From: Adiantum capillus-veneris | Taxonomy: Eukaryota > Streptophyta > Polypodiopsida > Polypodiales > Pteridaceae | Direction of reading: 5' to 3' | Length of the DNA stretch: 64,000 nt | NCBI GenBank assembly: GCA_014529385.2 | Contig: CM043963.1 | Location: forward strand, 97,540,412-97,604,411 | Shown here: piece after piece, positions 10,661-22,335 of the stretch | How positions within the stretch are numbered: the first letter of the stretch is position 1 | How the letters are laid out: each line of letters opens with the position of its first letter | Notes under the pieces: model-generated | The model's database searches: none | What the model was told of the DNA's origin: nothing | Seen by the model: the letters and a program-made list of their open reading frames with translations, nothing else | Translations under genes and position numbers: made by a program

Positions 10661-13654
10661 ATTCTAAAAAGAAACACTAGAGAGCTTAAGAGAGCCACAT
10701 CTTTCCCCTTTTATACTTTGCATGAGCCAAGTTCCTTGCTAAAAGGAGCCTAGGCACCGATTAGCGATGTCGCTAATGGGTACCCCCCGATGACATGGCA
10801 GGTGGATTCTGAGTTGCTCGAAAACCAGCCCCGCTGGTGCCAAAAATCAGCGCGAGGAGCTCCTGAGCAAGTTACGATTCTACGGCGAGCTCATCCGAGG
10901 CGTCTTTCGGCTTGTACGAGCCCGTCTCCTTCCTCACACGCTGCCGTTGCGGTTCTGCTCGCCATGCCCCTCTTTTGTTCACACCCTTTTTCCTTTTTCT
11001 TTTAGTTAGGGTGGCCCTTAAATTAGGCCCTTGGGCGGCCGGTCTTAAAGGGCGGGCGGCCTTTGGCTTGCAAGGCACCATATTTGGTACACATTTCGGC
11101 CGAGCAAGCATCACATTCGAGCATACATGACGGCCATGCAATGTTTTGCAAAAAGGCTTCATGTTCGGTACACATGTCGGCCAAGGCAATGCCAAGCACA
11201 ACATCTCACTTAAGCAGTCTCTGCCAACAATCTCATCATGAATGTGCTTTCCTTTTTCAATGGCTTCAATCACACTGCAAGCTTCCAAAATACCCATATA
11301 CGCCACTCTGATACAATATCGGGCAAGGCATTGGTAAGCAGAACACCTTTCCCCTAGTAGCCCCGTCAAGCAACCTCATCATGAAATTTGTTGCTTCTAC
11401 TGCGTTCCAAACCCTGGCTGTTGCTCAAAATTCCAAAATGGCACACCGATCGAGCGGACTGGGCTAGTACAGAACCGGCCCCCGGTGAATCTTTGTCGGC
11501 CAATATCTTGGCGACCGAGACTCCGATCACTCATTTGAAAAGACCGACGCGCTCCTCAGAGTGAGCACTTCAGGCCCGTACATTCATTTCAATTCTGTCA
11601 CCTTAGCTGCAGTTGTCCAATCCGGTACGGATCTGCAATGGACTTGAACTTTAAACTGTCATAACTTCTTCATCATAGCTCCAATCGACGAGCTGTAAAG
11701 ATAGGCTTGTAGAGCCCTTCAAGTACTTCAACTTTGATCAATAAATTCCTAGTTGTGACCACTTCAAGCATACTCACTGTTTAGCATTACCAAGACATAT
11801 TTTGGCCCTTAGAGCCTCATCTGGTACACTTTTAGCTTAAAAATTGGCTTGTTAGCAAGCCCTTATAAGTGCTGAATAATCATCTGGATTCAAATACACC
11901 TGTTTGCAATCCCTTTGCTCATTTTCTTGTCATGGGAGCAGAGCGGCAGGACACCGCGGCCCCCATTTTTTAAGGAAAATGAGCCCCTTCCCAATAGCGA
12001 TGTCGCTCTTGCTCGACAAGGGGAGGGGTCCTGCAGTGATGAAGGCGGTGAGAGAGAGGAAATTCCAAAAGGGGTCTATGCCGCCCGTCACCAAGTCGAA
12101 GAAGCAAGAGGTGGAGAAATAGACAACAAGAGAGAGAAAAGGGCTTTCCCAAAGGATAATGCAAAGGAAGCCGGGTGGTCAAATTGGACAGAGAGAGGTG
12201 CCATGCAAAGGTTGCCAAAAAAGACTATGCCAGATGCAAGCAATGCAAAGCAAATTCCAAATGAAGCTGCAAGTGAAGTGCACGCGATGGGAGCTCCCCC
12301 ATTATTTCTTTTTTAGTTCTTCTAGACACACCCCAGGAGGTAGACATTCATTTTTTGGGGTCTTTGACCAATGTTGGCTTTTGACCAATGTAGTTTTTTG
12401 CCAGAGGCTTTTTACGAGGATGCTCCTTGGCCTGTGTAGGCTTTGAGGAATTGTCTTTTTGTCGAGGTTGTGCAGGCACGGGATTGGTTGTACATGGTGT
12501 TGTTTATGCAAAAGGACCATTCTCTACTGTTTTGGGCATCATTCCCCCTTCCCCCTTCTTCTCTTTGCTTGTGCACGTGTGGTTCCGAGCGTGTGTCAGT
12601 GTGTGCCCCCCCAAAGTTGGTTGTGCAAAGAGAGGTAGAGAGAGGCTGTGTGGTTGTGGAAGGCTGTGAATTGAGCAGAGCAAAGAGACTGAGTCTATCT
12701 AGTGCATTGCAAGGGGTGTGTGCGTATGGTTGTGTGCAAGCGGTGGTTTTCTTGCAGGTAGTGTCAAGTTTTGAAGGTGAACTCTAGTGGATTGGGGTGC
12801 TCTGTATACCCTGGGCTATAGTGAGGCATTGTGTTGTGTGCTGAGTGTGTTCCCCTTTCCCCCTCTCCATCGGGGTTGGGCAAGGGGTGGAAGACGAACG
12901 GCTCAGGCCGGTGTTGCTACGCCTTGCTAGACTGTAGCTGCATCCTGCTGCTATCACTGCTACCTATCGTCTTGCACTCTGCACTACCATAATCTGTGTG
13001 CTGCCATAATGTCTGTGTTGCAATGACCTGGACGACCATACTGTATAGTCAACGCTGCTCTTTTGTGCAATTTGTAATTATTTACTTTATTTAACCTTGG
13101 TTGAGGAGTATAAGTGCCGTAGGATTTCCGCTACTTTGTGCAGGTTTTTCTTCTGCTGCTAATTCACCAATTGTGGCAGAAATCCTAACGTCTCAAGACT
13201 CCTCTCCTCCTACAAGGTTCCTTCCATGAGAAATTAAAGCGTGTCGAGTCCTCGGTGATCCTCTTTCTTGCTAACTTCCACCATATATGCGCTCTTGGGG
13301 TTTATGCTAGAACAAGCGAACTTTCCTAAATTCGCCCATCCTTGTTCGGCCAATCCAAGAGGTCTATAAGGGCACATTCCATAATGCCGAAATCCACTAC
13401 TCATATCTTTTACTAATAAGCTCGCTTTTTACTTCGGTTCCTATATATTTCAATATTAATCATTTGACTAAGCACGTTATCAAGCATTAATGATAATAAA
13501 AATTGTAATTCCTCCTAATCAATTTATAAATCCTATTTAATACACTCTCAGCTATGGAATATTTGATAATAATAGCTTAAGTGATAAATCACTTCATCCA
13601 CGTCCCTTAGAAATGTGACAAATGGTAACGTCAAGACAAAGAATTGATGATTAG
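10661..13654. other. Mixed intergenic DNA, mostly unassigned
   Basis: Apart from the PPR-like scrap at 11205-11306 I recognise nothing. CTTTTATACTTTGC near 10715 would read as a TATA box on the minus strand, and CGATGTCGCT occurs at both about 10765 and 11998, which may mark remains of an LTR, but no borders can be drawn. 12.9-13.1 kb is rich in CTGCTGCTATCACTGC-like words. Confidence 0.4.
11205..11306 (-). pseudogene. Pentatricopeptide-repeat (PPR) fragment
   Basis: The minus-strand reading VAYMGILEACSVIEAIEKGK, followed by HIHDEIV, matches the consensus of a plant PPR motif (V-x-ILxACs...A.ekGk.iH..I). PPR proteins bind organellar RNA. Only about one repeat is readable; upstream the similarity seems to continue in another frame (11307-11369), and downstream the sequence becomes unrelated and basic. 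It is an isolated gene scrap, perhaps carried by a transposon. Confidence 0.45.
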
Positions 13655-14795
13655 ACTGTTGATCAACAATATGCGACTTTGCAAATCCCTTGACCAAAAA
13701 GAAAGAGAGCCTCCTTTGCACACTTATCAAATACCTGAAGAGAGCAAACAATAGACCGTCCAACTGAGCACATAAGGTCATTATATCCCAATTCAAACCA
13801 ATCTTCTTTTGAACTCAAACCCTTCAGAAGCTGCACATGACATAAGGAATCTAGTCAATGCCTTTTGTCGTAATGGATTTGAGAGAGTAAAACTTTGGAG
13901 ACTGGTTAGAGGGTACATTCAAGCATGTGTCGCTTCTCCCCATACATCCAACCCCATTGTCGTGTTAGATAATCTCAAAATTGGATGGCAACAAGACCCC
14001 TTTGGGGGCCCATTGACCCCAAAGAAGGACTAAAATCCTAGTGTGGGTGGAGGAAGGTCTCTCTCTCTCACACTATGCTCGCTGTCATTCCCCCCCTAAA
14101 ATCTATCTTGTATAGTAAGCCCTCTTTTTTTGGAGAAGGGATTCAAACAAAAGAAGTTATGTGGGAGGTATGTGGATGTTACTCCAACTCCCACCAGTTG
14201 GTATAAATGTCCCCCCCCCCCGCCCGCCTTCCCCAACCCACTCAACCACTCCTCTCCTCCCCAACCGTTCATACGATTGGGACCCCTTGATTTTAGGTAT
14301 TTATGGAATAGGGTATAAGAGGGGCTTGTATCTTGAGATGAAGGGTACAACAAGGAAGGGGATACCTCACCTAGAAGGAGCTTGAATTATTCTAAACTCA
14401 GCTACCTCATCCATGGACCCCTCTACCCAGGTTAACTAGGTCACGTATATTTTTTGGTGTTTTTGTTAAAATGACAACAATAACAAGTAGACTTCTTTGT
14501 TGATTCTTGTCTTCCACTTGTAAATACTTACACTCTTATGTTTTTGATTCTGGTGATGGTGGCCGGTAATAGAAGAAGTCTTTTTTTAAAAAATATTCAT
14601 CACCAAAATTTCCTAGCCTGCAAATCTTGCTCTCTGGGAATACCCACCCTTGTATTAACTCCAATAATACAATTGGCCAATGCAGCTTCTTGGTTCTCTT
14701 ATTTGTGTCATGTTATTTCAAAATTTATAAAAATGATTAATTTTTGGAATTTCAATGTGGTATTTTGGAAGAGTAGGCCCAATCACCTACTCTCT
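13655..14795 (+). repeat. 5' terminal direct repeat of the Penelope-like element
   Basis: Starts ACTGTTGATCAACAAT and ends near TCACCTACTCTCT. It aligns end to end with 17989-19158, sharing GGTTAACTAGGTCAC, the poly-C tract (14209-14222) and AATTTTTGGAATTTCAATGTG. Part of it is readable as protein (13809-14030: FERVKLWRLVRGYIQACV), also present in the other copy, so the repeat includes the end of the coding region as well as the 3' untranslated region. Confidence 0.8.
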
Positions 14796-16448
14796 GTAGT
14801 GGCATGAGTGTAACCCCTTTCTTTGGAAGGATTCGCCTCATGTTTGTAAGGTTCAGGAGCTCTGTCTCCACACTCCACTTGCTTGTCCTTTCCACGCTCC
14901 ACTTTTTTTATTACATAAAACAAAAGGAAAGGATGTCCGTCGGCTTCTTGCAATTTTACCATAGTGAAATACTTTTCTAAAGCTTTTTTGACGTGGCTTA
15001 TCTCTTTAGGGCAGTGGTGCACATTGGGACAACTCTCTCGTCGTGCTGAGGTATGCAGTCTACTCAACCGCGCTACCCTACATTATCTAGGGCTACTGTG
15101 TTGCCTCAATGAGCCAAGCTTTCATACATCCTTGCTAGAGTTGGAATGGCATGAGCAAGTAGATGAGGCTAGTCTTAGTCTCTGCCCGCTGGTTGACGTA
15201 ACAACTTGGTTCAGGAGTTACGCTTCATCATGTGAAGATTTGACTTCTTTAATAGAACGCACTAAACAAATTAGTGCATGGTCTACAAATTATAGCTGCA
15301 ACTAGCGATAAGGCTCACTCAGAATGGCTCAAATATGGACCCAACATTATGCAGAGATGAATGGAAGGCCATGGTCAAAAACTAAAAAAAGACCCTATCA
15401 CACGGCAGAGATGCAAAACACTCTTCAATGGTCTCTCGGAGGTATCCATGTCGCCAACCATGGCCGGTGGTAGTGCCCTCATACAAGATGACCTCGATGA
15501 GGATGGTCTACATGGCGGATGGTCTTCACAAGCCTTGGGATTTTGGTAAGTTCACATTACTTGCCCCGCTTACCGTGCACCTCCTACTTACTCTCATTGA
15601 TGATAGTGATAAGGTAGCTCTTAAAATTGGCTTACAACAAGTTTTAGAAACTAACTCCTCTAATCTCATTGAAAACACCCTCATGGCTACCCCGTTTACC
15701 ATGTCATGCTTTGAATCCAAGAGTTGCAATGCATCTTTTGGGTGTGCTGTAGGGGTCAAGGGTGTTATCTCCACTATAGGGCGGGATACTAACTATACAA
15801 CACAAGTGTGGAATGTGCACCAACCATTCCTTAAATGCGGGTGTGAGCATGTCGAGCAAGGCAACCACTATCGTGATAATAATGTTCTTAGGTTTGATCA
15901 TGCACTGTGGTCATCCTCAACCACATTCCCATCTTCTTCCCAACCACTTCTCTCAAGAATTCCACCATTGCTTTCCTTACTTGGATTGCAAAGGAAGCTC
16001 AAGAAGCTATCAAAGCCTTATTAATGGACTTATTCTACCTAGAGAAGCTCAAGGAAGCCATCCAACACTCTGTACTCTTCACCCAACTTCCTCCTTCTTT
16101 CTCCACCACCTCAAAAGTAGAAGCCTACATTGTTCAAGCCATCTCACCTCATCAAGAACCGAATGACACTCAACAACACACGAGAACAAGAGGAGATGGT
16201 GGTCGCACTCCACAGAGGCGTGGATGCACACATACTCCACAATGGTTAACGGGCTCTACTCACCTATCTCGATGGAAATCGGCCTCACGAGCTGATACTT
16301 CTGAAAGTAGTAAAACCCCATACCCCACTCCTCATCCGCCCACCATTTTCCCCGCCCATCTTTGCCAATGTTTAATGCTTATTGTCTTGCTAGTGCTAAG
16401 TCTTTTTTGTATGATTGAACAGGTACAAAGAGACCATCATGAAAGACT

Positions 16449-17954
16449 ATGCTTTGCCCGAAGGAGTGTAGCAAAAGCATGTTGATCCCCATCCATTTTG
16501 TCAACCCCCTAATGGACATTAGGTGCCTCACCTCCTTTTGTAATCTATTCTTTTTTGGTCTTGGTATTATAACTTCCCCCTTATGGAATGAATGTAGCTT
16601 CAGTTGGCCGTTTGACCGCCCTCTAAAAATCACCTTATATAATGCCAAAAGGGTGTTTACTTTACATTCAGGAGAAGAGACATTTTTTTTTTCTTGTAAG
16701 TTATTTCCTAAAGAAGAGAAACATATCATCACAACTCATCTAGGCAAACACATGAGCCCCACTCTCTCCAATGTATGTGAATAAGGCCTTGGGCACATCT
16801 CCACCACCACAACAAACATAGACCAAGCTTACAATGAATTAAATCGTGTTTTTCACTCATTATGTGAACGGAGTGCATCTCTCTTTCTTCTACTTTACCA
16901 TGAGAGCATGCATCACAACACATCTTTCGTTATTGTCTCAAACATCTCCATACCTAGAGGCAACATCAACCACACCCATCCTTAGGACTTGAGGTAGAGG
17001 AAATACAAAGAAAGTTTTTTTATCTCTTGCCTTGACAAAGCACCCAATAATATAGTACTTGTATGTAAAAAATATATCTCCTTGGAAGCACATAAAAGGC
17101 TCAATGGGATAGATTTCACAATCATAGATAAATCCATTGAGGAAACCCTCACACTAGTCCCCAATTTCCTCACCAATATCCTCATACCACTTTATCCTTC
17201 ACACCCATACATTACTGCTATCTTCAAGATACACAAAGCTTCCTTTCGATGGATAATGTGTGGCTCTTCCTGCTGTTATTCAAAAGTTTCCTCAAGACTT
17301 GCATGAAAACTCTCAAAGCAAGGGCTAGGAAACTAGACCAAAAGGCACTTCTTTGTCATAATATCCATCTACGATCTTGGTGGATTGTAGAATCAGTCTA
17401 TGAATGCGTTCTAAATCTACCCACACATGTAAATACCCTATACTAGGGACATTAAGAGATGTTATCAGAATATACCCCATCAAGGTTCCATTGGTTTAAT
17501 ACACCACATTCAAAAGTTACTTACTTACACCTTCTCGTGCTCACATGGGGATTTTATCTCTTTTCGACACCTCCCCTCTCACTCTGTGGAAGGAACATGG
17601 TCTTCCAGATCATACAATTCAGGGCTATCCTTTGATCTTAAGACTACACTTGCACTCAACACATGGTTGAATAACAATATGTTCATTCAATGCAAGGGTA
17701 AGGTGTATTGACAAGTGAATGGCAAACCAATGGGGTTGTCATGTTCACCCTTATGGTGCAATCTCTATCTACATTCTTTAAAGTTTGATTTCCTTGACCA
17801 CACCCTCAATCAAACACAACCTCACCTCACTCCATCCAAACTCGGACTACCCTTTTTCTACTTTGATGATATCCTACTCATCAACTCGCAAGACTCCCGT
17901 ACTCTTCTTAGAACAACACAAAATCTACCCCGAATGCCTCACAATCAAAGTTGA
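16449..17954 (+). pseudogene. Reverse transcriptase remnant, Penelope-like
   Basis: Motifs in order on the plus strand, spread over several frames: LDKAPNNIVLVCKKYI (about 17,030-17,078), TAIFKIHKASFRWI with a GSSC..S segment (17,215-17,290), LFDTSPLTL where the Asp corresponds to RT motif A (about 17,557), QVNGKPMGLSCSPLWCNLYL (17,711-17,770, motif B/C region), and FFYFDDILLIN with the catalytic FDD (17,851-17,883). Together they are the fingers-palm order of a PLE-type RT, which copies element RNA at the target. Stops at several points and frame changes show it cannot be translated. Coding similarity upstream of 16.4 kb is uncertain. Confidence 0.6.
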
Positions 17955-17988
17955 CAATACTAAGCATACAGGAAATTTCTCAAGTTAC

Positions 17989-19155
17989 AACTGTTGATCA
18001 ACAATGTGCAACTTTACAAATCTATTGTCCAAAAGGAAGAGAGCATCCATTGCACACCTATCAAATACCTAAAGAGAGCAAGCAATAGACCATCCGATTG
18101 GGCACATAAGGTTATTATCTCCTAGCTCAAACCAATCTTGTTTTGCAACTCAAACCTTTAAGCAGATGCACATTACATAAGGCATCTAGTCAATGCCTTT
18201 TGTTCATAATGGCTTTGAGAGAGTGAAACTTTGGAGATTGGTTAGACGGTACATTCGAGCATGTGTAGCTTCTCCCCATACATGCAACCCCATTGTCGTG
18301 TTAGAGCATCTCAAAATGAAGGGCAGTAGGACCCCTTTGGGGACCCAATGCTCCCAAAGAAGGACCACAATCCTAGTGTGGGTGGAGGAGGGTCTCTCTC
18401 ACACAATCCCCACTATCATATGCTATATGGGAATATCCCTAAAGTAAATATTCATTACCCCCTAAAATCTATCTTGTATAATAACTCTTGTTTGTTGGAG
18501 TAGGCGTTCAAACAAAAGAAGTTATGTGGGAGGTATGTGGATGTTACCCTAACTCCCTCCACTTGGCATAAATCCCCCCCCCCCTCCCCCTCCCCGCCCC
18601 CCCACTCAACCCACTTCTCTCCTCTCCAACCTTTCATACTCTTGGGACCCCTTGATGTTTGGAACTTATAGCATAGGGTATAAAAAGGGCTTGAATCTTG
18701 AGATGAAGGGTACAACAAGGAAGGGGTACCTCACTAGAAGCAGCTTGACTTATTCTACACTCAACCTCCTCACTCATGGACCCCTCTACCCAGGTTAACT
18801 AGGTCACATATATTTTTTGGTGTTTTCATTAAAATGACAACAATAACAAGTAGAATTCTTTGTTGATACTTGTCTTCCACCTGTAAATACTAACATTCTT
18901 ATGTTTTTGTCTATGGAAATGGTGGCAGGTAATAGAAGAAGTCTTTTTAATATTCATCACCAAAATGTCCTATCCTCCAACTCTTGCTCTCTGGGAATAC
19001 CCACCATTTTATTAACTCCAATAATACATTTGGCCAATGCCGTTTCATTGTTTTCTTATTTGTGTCATGGTTATTTCAAAAATTTCTAAAAATGATTAAT
19101 TTTTGGAATTTCAATGTGGTATTTTGGAAGTGTAGGCCCCAAATCACCTATACTC

Positions 19156-19158
<3 letters not shown>
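17989..19158 (+). repeat. 3' terminal direct repeat of the Penelope-like element
   Basis: Homologous over its length to 13655-14795, with a poly-C/CCCCTCCC tract near 18,578-18,602. At its start the frame QLYKSIVQKEESIHCTPIKY continues the RT-side coding sequence. It ends directly in a pure (CT)n tract, whereas the 5' copy ends at a mere CTCTCT. Confidence 0.8.

Positions 19159-19204
<46 letters not shown>
19153..19204. repeat. (CT)n microsatellite at the element's 3' end
   Basis: About 25 CT units directly after the terminal repeat, then unrelated sequence. Confidence 0.9.
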
Positions 19205-19208
<4 letters not shown>

Positions 19209-20037
19209 GCATGGGTTGCCCTTGCTTCTAAAGAGGACATAATATGGTTTGATGCACATTGAGACGTCATCTACCACTTTGTGTGCCCTCATTTTATTGA
19301 GGAGCTCTAATTTCATGATCTATTCTGCATTAGACGTCATCCAATGTTGCCAAAGGAGGTAGCAAATAGTGGATGGCGTACTTGTTGACCAAAGCATTGC
19401 AAAGCATGACAAATTTGTATAATAGTCCTTGACCTAAAAATCCCATCTTGAGAGTGCTTATATCTTATAAATACATCTATTTATTTTTGGTTCAAGATTT
19501 GACCAATATCCTATCTTGAAGACCCTAAACACCCCACCCCAACCCCCCCCCACAAACCATCATGCCTATGCTTCAAGCCCATGATAGTAAGGTAATTTTA
19601 ACACTATTTGTTGGAAAAAACCCCCTTACATTGTCAAAAAAGATCCTTCACATTCTTTAGAACCACTTACAGTAATAGTTCAACTTGAAATTGTGCTCTC
19701 ATCTACGTAGTCCTTAGTGCACACATTCTTGCTCAATGTATGTAATTTCTCTTGTTTAGGGTCCTTTCTAAAGATCCTTAGAAATCCCTTGTCTTTAGAG
19801 ATTGCACCCACACCCACTACTTATGTGTCTAATTCACCACCTTGACTTGCCACTACAAACATGTGTACTATATGCTCTTGTATCATTTCCATACCCTAGT
19901 TAATTGGTCCCTACAGGCTACTACAAACATGTGTATATGTTGCTCTTTGGGATTATTGAAGTGTGTGAGCAAGAAAGCGCATGCGTGTTTGTGTGTGTGT
20001 GCGTGCAACAATGGAGAAGAGAGAAGAAGAGGAGACA

Positions 20038-20073
<36 letters not shown>

Positions 20074-20160
20074 TGCATGCGTGCAACAATGGAGAAGAGA
20101 GAAGAAGAGGAGACACAAGTTGTGGAATCCTAACACAATATTTTTATATACTTATTAATT
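19205..20160. other. Non-coding stretch with SSRs and a 40-bp duplication
   Basis: No gene recognised. A (GT)n tract at 20,041-20,069 is flanked by two exact 40-bp copies (20,001-20,040 and 20,079-20,118) that begin GCGTGCAACAATGGAGAAGA, so the unit and its GT tail were duplicated together. Confidence 0.75.
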
Positions 20161-22130
20161 TATGTAGAACTTGAATGGTCAGTGTTAGTTCATTGCTAGT
20201 GTTAAGCCACCCAACACCTAGGCATGGCGCATTGGGCTTTACCACCCCAAAAACCTCCCACTTAAAGAAAAATGTGCCTTTAAGCTAGGGTGACAATGTA
20301 TATATACATGCAATATAGGTAGTCAGTGACCATGATCATCTACCCAATGCCCATGAGTGCCCGACAATGTGCAAACCACTCTAAAGGTAAGCCCTTGGCA
20401 AGCTACAATTGCTTGTCCTCAAGCACTTCCCGAATGAAGTGATACTTCACATCCACATGCTTTGTCTTTGCATGAAACATTGGGTTCTTTGACAATTGTA
20501 TGGCACTTTGGTGATCACAATGTAGCACAGGCATCTCAACACTAATTCCCAAGTTTCTCGCTAGACAACCAAGTCGTATAGCTTCCTTGAAAGCTTCCAA
20601 AGTTGCAACATGATCAGCCTCTAGAGTAGACAAAGTAATGCAATCTTGCAAAAAAGATCGCCATGAAACTGCACCTGTAGTGAACTCAAAGACATAGCCT
20701 CAAGTGGACCTTCTCTTGTCCAAGTCTCTTGCACAATTTGCATTCGTATAACCCATTACACATGCTTTCTTTCTTCCGAAGAAAATACACATGTCTTTTG
20801 TACCATTCAAACATCGTATAACCCCTTTCACTACCTCTCAATGTTTATTTCTTGGGTTTGAAATATATCTGCTAACTACTCCCATTGCAAAAACAATGTC
20901 AAGACATGTAGCATTCATAGCATACATCAAACTCCCAACTGTAGATGAATAAGGCACTTTAACCATTTCAGTATTTTTCTCTTAAGACTTAGGGCAATCG
21001 TTTTTAGAAAGTTTCACATTGGAGGCAATGTAGTACTCAATGCCTCTCCATATTGAAATGCTTGAGCACTTTATCAATGTAATTGGACTGAGAAAAAAAG
21101 ACCAATTTCTTGCATCTGTCTTGCCTTCTATATATGCCAAGGATATGGCTTGCTTCACCCATGTCCTTCATTTCAAAGTTCGCATGTAACTCCGATTTCA
21201 AGGGTGAAATATCATCCCTGCTTTTCTCGGCAAGTAACATATCATCCACATAAAGGAACAAAATCAATAAACTACTATTTTAAGCTTACTTAGTGTAGAG
21301 ATAGTGTTCCATATCGCTATGTGTGTAGCCTTGAGAACGAGTAGAATTTACAATACCACTCCCTCGATGACTGTTTTAGACCATGAAGGTTTTTTTCTAA
21401 CTAACCTCTAACTGACACACCAAGTCTTCATTGCCCTTCTCAACAAAACCTTTTGGATGTTGCATATAAACTTGTTCTTGAAGATCACCATGCAAGAACA
21501 CTGCCTTGACATCTATTTGGTCATGTTCCATGTTCTTTGTAGCAACCAATACAAGTACACACTGCAAAGTAGTCATCTTGACAACAAAGAAAATATCTCA
21601 TCAAAGTCAATACCCTAGTACTGCTTAAATCCTTTAGCAACCGGTTGTGCACTTAGGCTTGCTATCATGAGGTGTAATTTTTTGCTTGTACACCCATTTG
21701 CATGGAAATGCCTTTTTACCTTTAAGAAAATGAACCAACTTCCAAGTTTGATTCTTATGTAGCAACTCCATTTTTTATTGCATATGTTTCTTCCACTTCA
21801 CCTTGTCTTCCATTAACATGGCTTCCTTACAGCAAGTGGGCTCTCCATAATCTATCAACATAATGTAGTCCAAGGAGGGAGTATATCTATTAGGAGGCCT
21901 TGAAAATTTGGTAGACCTTCTAATAAGGTTGAGCCTGTTGTCCCACAACAACATCTTGCACTACAGAGGATTCTAGCCTTGTTGTCCAACATGAGGCATT
22001 TCAACGCTATTGTAAACAATTCCATCTTCTTGGAAGATAACTCTCCTAACCTCCACTGCATGCACACACTTCTTATGCATCTTCTCTTCATTGAAGCATA
22101 CGTCATTGCGGTGAACAATCTTGTAGCTGA
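20160..22130 (-). mobile_element. pol: Degenerate Ty1/copia pol region with 3' LTR start
   Basis: Minus-strand motifs in order: WKLVHFLKGKKAFPCKWVYK (about 21,750-21,690; the copia segment just before RT), ILFLYVDDMLLAEKS with the YVDD active site (about 21,262), SELHANFEMKDMGEASHILG, then RNase H words DCITLSTLEADHVA, LHCDHQSAIQLSKNP and KTKHVDVKYHFIREVL (20,645-20,410). After the RNase H, AAGTGGGAGG at 20,253-20,262 is a polypurine tract, followed by an LTR start that resembles TGTTGGGGT...AAAGCCCAATG, as seen at 53,862. Multiple frameshifts and stops; integrase and gag were not recognised. Confidence 0.75.
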
Positions 22131-22335
22131 ATCATGATTCCATAATCAAAATCCAATCTCGCCAAGATTTCCATAGCCAATAAATATACATTTCATATAT
22201 TTATTCTTCATTTGATGCCATACCAAGCCTTTGATTCAAACATGGTTGATGTGAACGGGTCAGCCTAACTTTGGCTTTTAGAGCATGCCTTTCATGAATT
22301 TTAATTTCAGAAAATATCCCTTGTTTGTTTAGTCT

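Larger units (their letters stand above)
13655..19158 (+). mobile_element. Penelope-like retroelement with terminal direct repeats (degenerate)
   Basis: An internal region with reverse-transcriptase motifs (about 16.4-17.95 kb) is bracketed by two direct repeats of about 1.14-1.17 kb (13655-14795 and 17989-19158). Long direct repeats produced by head-to-tail partial copies ('pseudo-LTRs') are a known habit of Penelope-like elements (PLEs), and the RT words fit that class rather than copia, gypsy or LINE. No integrase or gag was seen, and no GIY-YIG endonuclease could be recognised. The 3' repeat ends at a (CT)n tract. Many stops and frameshifts show it is dead. Main alternative: another LTR-less RT family of similar sequence. 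Confidence 0.55.

Noticed and set aside
10690-12130. Possible LTR pair based on CGATGTCGCT at 10,765 and 11,998
   Set aside because: Only short words match; no TG...CA borders, PBS or PPT.
14096-14800. Hammerhead ribozyme in the Penelope-like terminal repeat
   Set aside because: I looked for CTGATGA...GAAA with a suitable cleavage triplet and found no convincing match by eye; a covariance search would be needed.
15030-15090. tRNA-like words on the minus strand (GTAGCGCGGTTGAGTAGACTG)
   Set aside because: No acceptor or T arm could be paired; probably chance.
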